64,000 nucleotides of DNA from assembly GCA_903913915.1 (NCBI GenBank), contig CAIWNE010000094.1, forward strand, positions 124,001 to 188,000. The letters run 5' to 3'. This DNA is from an uncultured Opitutia bacterium. GTDB lineage: Bacteria > Verrucomicrobiota > Verrucomicrobiia > Opitutales > UBA953. Made by a program: the position numbers and the translations under genes. The notes beneath the pieces are model-generated. The model was not told the DNA's origin, did not search any database, and was given only the letters and a program-made list of their open reading frames with translations. Shown here piece by piece: positions 25,521 to 33,812 of this stretch (positions are counted from its first letter, which is position 1; every line of letters begins with the position of its first letter).

Positions 25521-27533
25521 TTACTTGATAGCGCGGAATTGCCAGGCTTCGTCGAAGAAGCCGGCCTCCTCGACCTTGCCCGGATTCTGGGTGTCGGGCG
25601 CGGTGTTCAGGTCGACGACGGCCCAATCCGGCAGCTTCGCGATCTGGCGGGCGTTGTTGAGATAGTCGTACTCGCGATAGGTGAAGCCGCTGTTGATCAC
25701 GACGTACTTCTGCGGGTTGAGCGGGTTAGGATAGACGAGGATCGGCGCATGGTCGCCGGCGGCGTAGGTCCTGCCGTTCACGATCAGCTTTTCGGCCGTC
25801 CAGGTGATGGGGAGCTTGGCGACGATCTTGGCGAGCACGGCGTTGCTGGAGGGGTCGCCCCAGAGGATCAGGTTGCCCTTGGCGATATCCTCGTCCTTGA
25901 CCTGCGCATCGGTCTTCATCGGAGCGACGCCGCGGAACTGGCGACGCCATTCGAAGACGGCGCGGTCCATCTCGGACTTCACCCAGCCGCCGACCTTGGC
26001 GTTGAGCGGCTGGCCGGTGGGCGCGACGAAGGTGAAGGCGTCCATGAAGGCGTCGTCGACGGGGCCGGAGAGTCCGTGCTTCTTGGCCAGGATGGCCTCA
26101 TCCGGACCGGCCGAAAGGGACCACTTGCCGTTCACGCGGGCGAACTTGGCGGTCCAGGAACGCTCGGAGGTAGCCCGGACGGCTTCGACGTCCTGACCGT
26201 CGATCTTCACCAAGGTCTTCTCGCGCACGGACTGCGGCGCGAAGCCGGCAGGCATGTCGAGGGTCAAGGCCGTGACGTTCTTCGTCGTGACCACGACATT
26301 GCGGTCATCGACGACCTTGGCGTCGACCCGGGCGGCCTGCCAATGGTTCTCGAGGCGGTCGACCTGAACCCAATGCATGCGATTGTAGCGGAGGAAGTAG
26401 GTCACGAAGCTGACTTCCTTCGGCATGCGGTTGCGGCCGGCGGCCGCGATGATGTCGAGGCGGCGCTCGACTTCGGCGAAGGCCTCAGGATGGAACTTGT
26501 GGGCGGTCTTCGGGCCGATGATGTGCGTCAGCTCGATATACTCCTTGGCGAGGAAGCGCGCCATGATGTCGGCCGCCTGCTTCTGCCCGTCGATCTCGCC
26601 GCTGTAGGCGATGGTCGGGGCATTGGTGAAATTGGCGGCGACGTCGGTCGCGTTATACCAAGACCAGAGCGTCTTCTGCCAGGAAGGGATACGGTTCACT
26701 TCCTCGGACTGGAAGACCTTCAGGAACTCCGGAGTCTCGGAGAAACCGGCGCCCGGGCTGATCGCGCACCAGCGGTCGGTGTAATGCGCGCCGAACTGCC
26801 AGACCGCGGCGCCGCCCATCGAGAACCCGCGGATGAAAAGACGATCGTCATCGATGTTGTAGCTCTTGCGGGCGTGGGCGTAGGCCTCCCAGAGGTCGAC
26901 CTCGCCGGCGAACTTGTTGGCGCAGCAGTAGCGGCCGTAGAGATGGAGCACCAGGCGGTTGGTCGCGGGGATCTGGCCGACGTTGGCGCGGCGATCCTTG
27001 AGGAAGGCGAGTTCGCTGAGCGTCTCGCCGCGACCGTGGCACCAGAAATCGAGGCGGGACGGCGAGCCGGAGTAGTTGTCTGGGATGACCATGCCATAAG
27101 GCTGGACGGAGCCGTCGATCTTCGAACGGTAGCCGCGTACGACGAGTCCGGTCTGGCGCGCCCACGGAGTCTCGCCCTTAAGGAAAGAAGCCGCGCGGGA
27201 CTTGCCTTCGGCGATGAGGTCATGTGCGACCTTGAATTCGCCCTTGTTGAAATACTCGTTGTACTTGCCGGCCCAATCGACCGCCTTGTGGTAGATTTCC
27301 AGGTCCGGCAGGAATTCCTCGAGACGAGGGTTCTTCGCCTGCGCCTTGGCCGCGACGTCGATCGCGGAGCGCAACTCCGTAAGTTCCTTGGTCAGCGCGA
27401 CCTTCTCGGCCTCAGGCAGGGCCACGGCCTTGTCGGTCGGAGGGATGGGGCGGACAGCCGTCGGGATATTGTCCTTCGGACCGTCGGCCAAAGCCGTGAC
27501 GGCAAGAAGAGAAAGCAACAGAAGGGAGCGCAT
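25521..27533 (-). CDS. Secreted alpha/beta hydrolase (prolyl-oligopeptidase-like esterase)
   Basis: This 670-residue protein has a signal peptide (LLLLSLLAVTALADG) and an N-terminal helical region (about 35-115). The hydrolase domain covers about 120-370: oxyanion region FWCHGRGETLSELAFL, and a nucleophile elbow GFSMGG with Ser238, which is the probable catalytic Ser. The acid and His are likely in YSGEIDGQK (about 310) and TAHKFHPEAF (about 345-355). The C-terminal 300 residues form a beta-rich module of unknown function (VTALTLDMPAGFAPQ, LILWGDPSSNAVLAKI, YVVINSGFTYREYDY) that occurs with this hydrolase type in PVC bacteria. It is the first gene of the operon with the GMC dehydrogenase, suggesting removal of ester groups from a sugar before oxidation (inference). 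Confidence 0.85.
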   Translation of the reverse strand: MRSLLLLSLLAVTALADGPKDNIPTAVRPIPPTDKAVALPEAEKVALTKELTELRSAIDVAAKAQAKNPRLEEFLPDLEIYHKAVDWAGKYNEYFNKGEFKVAHDLIAEGKSRAASFLKGETPWARQTGLVVRGYRSKIDGSVQPYGMVIPDNYSGSPSRLDFWCHGRGETLSELAFLKDRRANVGQIPATNRLVLHLYGRYCCANKFAGEVDLWEAYAHARKSYNIDDDRLFIRGFSMGGAAVWQFGAHYTDRWCAISPGAGFSETPEFLKVFQSEEVNRIPSWQKTLWSWYNATDVAANFTNAPTIAYSGEIDGQKQAADIMARFLAKEYIELTHIIGPKTAHKFHPEAFAEVERRLDIIAAAGRNRMPKEVSFVTYFLRYNRMHWVQVDRLENHWQAARVDAKVVDDRNVVVTTKNVTALTLDMPAGFAPQSVREKTLVKIDGQDVEAVRATSERSWTAKFARVNGKWSLSAGPDEAILAKKHGLSGPVDDAFMDAFTFVAPTGQPLNAKVGGWVKSEMDRAVFEWRRQFRGVAPMKTDAQVKDEDIAKGNLILWGDPSSNAVLAKIVAKLPITWTAEKLIVNGRTYAAGDHAPILVYPNPLNPQKYVVINSGFTYREYDYLNNARQIAKLPDWAVVDLNTAPDTQNPGKVEEAGFFDEAWQFRAIK

Positions 27534-27553
27534 GGGAGTAATAAAGTAAGAAG

Positions 27554-27588
27554 GACCTAGGGCAGGCCTTTGCGGGGTGCCCTAGGTC
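27554..27588. promoter_or_regulatory. 11-bp perfect dyad upstream of the hydrolase/GMC operon
   Basis: GACCTAGGGCA at 27554-27564 pairs exactly with TGCCCTAGGTC at 27578-27588 across 13 bases. It ends 20 bases upstream of the minus-strand start at 27533; on that strand a TTTATT box lies between it and the ATG. Likely an operator or 5' leader hairpin controlling the operon. The rest of 27534-27703 shows nothing else recognisable. Confidence 0.45.
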
Positions 27589-27703
27589 TAGACTACGACC
27601 CTCCCGACCGACAAGTGTTCCTTCTAGCCAGATAACGACACGAATAGGTCCAGGAGGCCATTTTACTCGCCTCCGCCCTTCCCCTTCCTCACATCTCCGG
27701 GCA

Positions 27704-29515
<1,812 letters not shown>

Positions 29516-29625
29516 AGTCAGCGCGAGCCCAGAAGTGGCATCCCTCGTGACGATAGTGCCGATATTCGGATAATAGATGCAGTTATCGGCGATTGCCTAG
29601 CGCCGATGAGGGCGCAGCATCATTC

Positions 29626-29654
29626 ATATTAACCCTATAAACACGGGTTGATAT
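29626..29654. promoter_or_regulatory. Near-perfect 10-bp dyad upstream of XylR-like regulator
   Basis: ATATTAACCC (29626-29635) and GGGTTGATAT (29645-29654), one mismatch, 9-base spacer. It sits in a locally AT-rich patch 45 bases before the regulator gene at 29700, unlike the GC-rich surroundings. A good candidate for the regulator's own operator and promoter region. Confidence 0.45.
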
Positions 29655-29699
29655 AACTAAAGGCGCCTTGAACATCACCCCTTCAGACCGAGGGCAACC

Positions 29700-30911
29700 T
29701 TGTGCCGATTCATCTCGGCAGACCTTCCTCAGGCCGTCGTGCGCCCATCTCAGACAACCGTGAAACGGCCTCGTAACGTCCTGCTGGCACTAGGCTGGTA
29801 CGATCACCGCCTACTTCAAGGTATCGCTACGTATGCCTCCGAACACCGCTGGCACCTTTCCTCCCAAAGCATCATCCACGAGAAGGTGATACCCTGGGGA
29901 TGGGAAGGCGATGGCATCCTGGCCTGGCTGGGTGCAGGCGACGATTTGGCCGACTTCGTCCGCAAGGCCGACAAGCCGACCGTCGATTTCTCCCTCCGGC
30001 GACGCGACACGCCGTTCGCCCACGTGGTCCAGGATCACGCGAAGACCGGTGAAATCGTCGCGGAACACTTCATCGAACGCGGGATGACGCGTTTCGCCTT
30101 CTTCAGCGACACGGAGAACTGGTCGCAGGTCGAACGCGGCGAAGCCTTCGCGGAAGCCCTGCGTCGCCGCGGTCTCGGCTGCGAGAAGCTCCGCTGGCAG
30201 GCGATCGGCAGGCGAGGCTCGGACCAAGACGAATGGCAGCGTCGACGCAGCTGGCTGATGACCCGCCTGAAGGAGTCTCCGAAGCCTCTGGCCGTCTTCG
30301 CCGCGAACGGCACCCTGGCGGTCGAACTGCGCGAACTCTGCGAAGAAGCCGGCCTGCATGTCCCCACCCAGGTCGCGATCGTCGGCATCGACGATTACCT
30401 GCTTTCGGTCGGCGCCATCAAGAAATACGTCTCCGGCGTGGACACCAATCTCGAGGAACAAGGCTACCGCGGCGCCGAACTGCTCGACCGCCTGATGCGG
30501 GGCGAAGCTCGCCCGCCCGAACCGGTGCGCATCCAGCCCGCCGGCGTCATCACCCGCATGAGCAGCGACATCCTTGCGACGGGTCATGACGGCGTGATCC
30601 GCGCCTTGCACCACATCGCGGACGCCTTCGCCGGGCCGCTCGGAGTCAAGGAGCTGGCCGCGATCGCGCACATGTCCGAACGCGGCCTGCGCCAGGCCTT
30701 CGTGAAGCACGTCGGGTGCACCCCCGGCGACCGCCTGCGGACGGTCCGCATCGATTCGGCGAAGCGCCTGCTCGCCGGTTCGTCCGAGAAGATCGAAGCG
30801 ATCGCCCATCGCTGCGGATACCCCAACCTCAACTCCTTCTTCGCGGCCTTCCGTCGCACGGAAAACATGACCCCCGCGGAATACCGGCGCATCATGCGTT
30901 TCCGGAGCTGA
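29700..30911 (+). CDS. XylR-like regulator: sugar-binding-protein sensor plus AraC HTH
   Basis: The protein (403 residues from TTG 29700; in-frame GTG at 29739 and 29760 are alternatives, and 29760 begins right at the conserved VKRPRNVLLALGW) has a periplasmic-binding-protein/LacI-like sensor (about 25-280; LLQGIATYASEHRWHL, PLAVFAANGTLAVELRELCEEAGLHVPTQVAIVGIDDYLL) and a C-terminal AraC double HTH (about 295-400; LAAIAHMSERGLRQAFVKHVGCTPGDRLR, IEAIAHRCGYPNLNSFFAAFRRTENMTPAEYRR). This is the architecture of E. coli XylR, which binds D-xylose and activates xylose genes. The GH28 polygalacturonase gene starts only 17 bases downstream, so it probably senses a pectin-derived sugar and controls that gene and itself (inference). 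A dyad lies upstream. Confidence 0.9.
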   Translation: MCRFISADLPQAVVRPSQTTVKRPRNVLLALGWYDHRLLQGIATYASEHRWHLSSQSIIHEKVIPWGWEGDGILAWLGAGDDLADFVRKADKPTVDFSLRRRDTPFAHVVQDHAKTGEIVAEHFIERGMTRFAFFSDTENWSQVERGEAFAEALRRRGLGCEKLRWQAIGRRGSDQDEWQRRRSWLMTRLKESPKPLAVFAANGTLAVELRELCEEAGLHVPTQVAIVGIDDYLLSVGAIKKYVSGVDTNLEEQGYRGAELLDRLMRGEARPPEPVRIQPAGVITRMSSDILATGHDGVIRALHHIADAFAGPLGVKELAAIAHMSERGLRQAFVKHVGCTPGDRLRTVRIDSAKRLLAGSSEKIEAIAHRCGYPNLNSFFAAFRRTENMTPAEYRRIMRFRS

Positions 30912-30928
30912 TCCTTCACCCCACGAAC

Positions 30929-32215
30929 ATGACGATGCACCGACTCCTCCTCACGCTCGCCCTCCTCGGAAGTCTGCCGCTCGGCCAGGCCAAAGACGTC
31001 CAGCCGGAAACACCGCGCATCCCGTCCGCCATCTTCGACGTCAAGGACTTCGGTCTCGTCGGCGACGGCGCGACGGACGACACCAAGGCCGTCCAGAAGG
31101 CCATCGACAAGGCCGCGACCCAGGGCGGAGGGACCGTCAAGTTCTCCAAGGGCAACGTCCTGTGCGGTCCGTTGAAGCTCTGCAGCCACCTGCGCCTGCA
31201 GATCGAGGCAGGCGTGACGCTGACCATGCTCCCGCTCGCGCGCTATCCGGGCGGCAACCGTGAGCCCGCCGACTTCATCGGAGCCAAGGGACTCACCGAC
31301 CTGGCCGTGACCGGCGCCGGCACCATCGAAGGCCAAGGGTCCGACTGGTGGCCGTCGGCGAAGGACAAGACGAAGAAGCGGCCTCGCATGATCGGGCTCC
31401 ATGACTGCGAACGCATCCTGATCGAAGGCGTGACGCTGCGTAACTCGCCGATGTTCCACATCGCCATCCGCGGCAAGGAAGTGACGGTCTCGAAAGTCAC
31501 CGTCCGGGCGCCTTCCTCCAAGGACCCTGTCAACCCCAGCCACAACACCGACGCCTGCGACGTCAGCGGCCATAACATCCTGGTGGCCGATTGCGACATC
31601 AGCGTCGGCGACGACAATTACACCTGCGGCAAGGACACGTCGAACGTCCTGATCCGCAACTGCCGTTACAGCATGGGCCACGGGGTCTCCATCGGCAGCT
31701 ACACCGAAGGCGGGGTCTCCAATTTCACCGTCCGCGACTGCGTGTTCGAGGGGACCGAATGTGGCATCCGCATCAAGTCTGACCGTGACCGAGGCGGCCA
31801 CCTGAGCCACATCACCTACGAGAACCTGAAGATGACCGACGTCGGGATGCCCATCCTGATCTACGGAACGTACGGCGAGAAGGACAAGCGCTACCGCGAC
31901 CTCACCAAGCTGACGGCTGAGGCCGCCGCCACCTACCCCGCCGTGCCCTTGACCAAGACCACCCCGGTCTATGAGGACATCACCTTCCGCAACATCTCCG
32001 CGACCACGGCCAAAGGCGGTCGCGCCGGCCTGGTCTGGGGCCTGCCAGAAGCTCCCGTAGGCCACCTCGTCATGGAAAACGTGACGATCAAGTCGGACCT
32101 CCCTTTCGGCCTTTTCAACGTCAAGCAGGCCGATCTCAAGAACGTGAAGATCGTCACCCCTGGCGGCGAGAACAAGCTGGCGACCACCGGGACCAAAGTC
32201 TCGCTGAACAAGTAA
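30929..32215 (+). CDS. Secreted GH28 polygalacturonase-like glycoside hydrolase
   Basis: ATG 30929 (a second ATG at 30935) gives 428 residues with a signal peptide (LLLTLALLGSLPLGQA). The right-handed beta-helix opens with the GH28 hallmark 'FDVKDFGLVGDGATDDTKAVQ'. The four catalytic-site blocks are intact: NTDACD (Asp208), GDDN (Asp228 and Asp229), GHGVSIGS (His251) and RIKS (Arg281-Lys283). GH28 enzymes hydrolyse galacturonan, xylogalacturonan or rhamnogalacturonan by inversion. The frame stays open upstream into the regulator gene, but that part has no family similarity. It lies 17 bases after the XylR-like regulator. An imperfect hairpin (32222-32244) follows the stop. Confidence 0.92.
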   Translation: MTMHRLLLTLALLGSLPLGQAKDVQPETPRIPSAIFDVKDFGLVGDGATDDTKAVQKAIDKAATQGGGTVKFSKGNVLCGPLKLCSHLRLQIEAGVTLTMLPLARYPGGNREPADFIGAKGLTDLAVTGAGTIEGQGSDWWPSAKDKTKKRPRMIGLHDCERILIEGVTLRNSPMFHIAIRGKEVTVSKVTVRAPSSKDPVNPSHNTDACDVSGHNILVADCDISVGDDNYTCGKDTSNVLIRNCRYSMGHGVSIGSYTEGGVSNFTVRDCVFEGTECGIRIKSDRDRGGHLSHITYENLKMTDVGMPILIYGTYGEKDKRYRDLTKLTAEAAATYPAVPLTKTTPVYEDITFRNISATTAKGGRAGLVWGLPEAPVGHLVMENVTIKSDLPFGLFNVKQADLKNVKIVTPGGENKLATTGTKVSLNK

Positions 32216-32221
32216 AATTCC

Positions 32222-32244
32222 GACAGGCCGCCAAACGGCTTGTC
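32222..32244 (+). terminator. Possible weak terminator hairpin after GH28
   Basis: GACAGGCCG (32222-32230) with CGGCTTGTC (32236-32244), 9 bp with one G-U wobble in RNA and a CCAAA loop, 7 bases after the GH28 stop. No T-run follows, so termination, if any, would need Rho or be partial; it may instead be a 3'-end stabilising hairpin. Confidence 0.35.
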
Positions 32245-32273
32245 AAAACAGCCAAGCCTTGGACGATGAGTCC

Positions 32274-32669
32274 GTGAAAAGGAAACTGCAGCATGCATTG
32301 GCCTGGGCGGCCTTGGTCGCCTGGCTGTCTGCTTCGGGACTCTCCTGGGACCTCCTTCAGCTCACCGCCTACGTCAACATGTCGGCCACCAACGCCAGGA
32401 CGATGGATGGCGCCGCCGCCTTGGCCAAGACCCTGGAGGACGCGCCCTGCCCGCTCTGCATGGCTGCCCGCGAAGGCCGCGAAAATTCCGACCGATCTCC
32501 GGCCCAGAAGGATGAACTGTCCAAGGTGAAAACCAAGGCGGAGACGACGGCCGAACTTACGCTCGTCGGCTCGTCCGAATTTTCCGGCGACCTCCGCTTC
32601 TCGCGTCCCTCCGGGGAAGTGGCGGTGAAACTTAGCCAGGAAGTCCCGGTCCCGCCCCCGCGAGCCTGA
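32274..32669 (+). CDS. Small membrane-anchored or exported protein with CPLC motif, unknown function
   Basis: From GTG 32274 (TTG 32259 is the alternative) the protein has 131 residues. It begins with a basic stretch and a hydrophobic segment (HALAWAALVAWLSASGLSW) that could be a signal anchor. A single CPLC motif (CPLCMAAREG) follows in the exported part, then a Lys/Asp-rich linker and a Pro-rich C-terminus (EVPVPPPRA). This arrangement of leader, one C-P-x-C motif and Pro-rich end resembles small proteins linked to metal (copper) handling such as DUF2946, but I cannot assign it. The next gene also opens with Cys pairs (CSTCGC) just after its signal peptide, which supports a metal-related pair (inference). 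The two genes are 129 bases apart; the gap holds a short GCGGAC-AAG-GTCCGC hairpin (32682-32696). Confidence 0.5.
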   Translation: MKRKLQHALAWAALVAWLSASGLSWDLLQLTAYVNMSATNARTMDGAAALAKTLEDAPCPLCMAAREGRENSDRSPAQKDELSKVKTKAETTAELTLVGSSEFSGDLRFSRPSGEVAVKLSQEVPVPPPRA

Positions 32670-32798
32670 GCCTGCGTCGGTGCGGACAAGGTCCGCCTCG
32701 TGGCTCTCCTTCCATCAAGTCGCGCCCATCGGCGCGCCTCTTCCGGTCGTCGTGGACTTGCCACACCGACGTCGACCGGAAACCAAACACCCAACACC

Positions 32799-33749
32799 AT
32801 GAATCTTCAGAAAACCTTCCTCTTCGCGGCTTTCGTCGCGCTCTCCGGAGCCTCGGCTTCGGCCTGCTCCACCTGCGGGTGCTCGTTCAACTCCGACTGG
32901 GAGACCCAAGGCCTAGCCTCAGGATCCGGGTTCCGTTACGACCTGCGCTACGACACGTTCACCCAGAACCAGGTCCGCAACGGCACCGAGGTCGCGAATC
33001 CTTGGCCCGCCGCCGGCCATGAACAGGAACTGTTCACCCGGAACCGCATCCTGACCGCCGGCATCGATTACAGCCCGTCCGCCAACTGGGGTCTCAACCT
33101 GCAGGTGCCGTTCATCGAACGCGCCCACGCGACCAACGGCGTCACCGGCCCTGGCACCGACGACGGCACCTCCAGCGCCCGAGGCCTGGGCGACATCCGT
33201 CTCATCGCCCGCTATCAAGGCTTCACCTCGGCCCATGACGTCGGCCTGCAGGTCGGACTGAAGCTGCCGACGGGCGGATTCCACCAGACGTTCGACGGCG
33301 GGACGATCGCAGGAGACCCTCTCGATCGCGGACTGCAACTCGGCACGGGTACCATCGACCTGCTCGCGGGGGCCTTCCGCTTCGGGCAGCTAGGGACGCA
33401 GTGGGATTACTTCGCCCAGGTCATGGCGCAAGTCCCGCTGGATAGTCGCGAAGATTACCGGCCCGGGAAGTCCCTCAACCTCAACCTAGGTTTCCGCTAC
33501 CTGGGCATGGGGAACGTCATCCCGCAGGTCCAGTTCAACGGCAAGGTCTCCGGGCGGGATTCCGGTGACGCCGCTTCGCCCGATGACAGCGGAGGCCGTA
33601 CGCTCTACGTCAGTCCTGGCGTCACCTTCCCGGTCATCGCAGGGATGCGGGGCTACGTGTTCTGGCAAGTGCCTGTCTATCAGGACCTCAACGGATACCA
33701 GCTGGCCCCGAAGTCCATCCTTACGCTGGGGGCGCGTTACGAGTACTGA
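32799..33749 (+). CDS. Outer-membrane beta-barrel 'transporter'-type protein with CxxCxC motif
   Basis: ATG 32799 gives 316 residues with a signal peptide (FLFAAFVALSGASASA) followed directly by CSTCGC, a potential metal site. The remainder is a string of amphipathic beta strands ending in an aromatic residue (LTLGARYEY), the pattern recognised by the BAM machinery. Strands such as WGLNLQVPFIERAH, IRLIARYQGF, VGLQVGLKLPTGG and LNLNLGFRYLGMGN match the MetA-pathway phenol-degradation/'transporter' barrel family (PF13557). The frame remains open 99 bases upstream, but that sequence is not signal-like. Role unknown; the Cys motif and the preceding CPLC protein suggest metal or redox function. 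A strong terminator follows. Confidence 0.75.
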   Translation: MNLQKTFLFAAFVALSGASASACSTCGCSFNSDWETQGLASGSGFRYDLRYDTFTQNQVRNGTEVANPWPAAGHEQELFTRNRILTAGIDYSPSANWGLNLQVPFIERAHATNGVTGPGTDDGTSSARGLGDIRLIARYQGFTSAHDVGLQVGLKLPTGGFHQTFDGGTIAGDPLDRGLQLGTGTIDLLAGAFRFGQLGTQWDYFAQVMAQVPLDSREDYRPGKSLNLNLGFRYLGMGNVIPQVQFNGKVSGRDSGDAASPDDSGGRTLYVSPGVTFPVIAGMRGYVFWQVPVYQDLNGYQLAPKSILTLGARYEY

Positions 33750-33772
33750 AATCGCCCGGACAAAGCACCCTC

Positions 33773-33798
33773 AAGGCCGCCCATCCGGGCGGCCTTTT
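33773..33798 (+). terminator. Rho-independent terminator after the barrel protein gene
   Basis: A perfect 10-bp stem, AAGGCCGCCC (33773-33782) with GGGCGGCCTT (33787-33796), ATCC loop, then TTTTCTTT. It lies 24 bases after the stop at 33749, just before the convergent minus-strand gene ends at 33813. Confidence 0.9.
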
Positions 33799-33812
33799 CT
33801 TTGCCCCCTGCC

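Noticed and set aside
30716-30928. An N-terminal extension of the GH28 gene into the XylR-like gene
   Set aside because: The extension would precede the signal peptide and overlap 196 bases of a well-supported regulator; ATG 30929 starts a normal signal peptide.
32682-32696. GCGGAC-AAG-GTCCGC hairpin considered as a terminator or metal-sensing leader
   Set aside because: The stem is only 6 bp with no T-run, and no known riboswitch architecture surrounds it.
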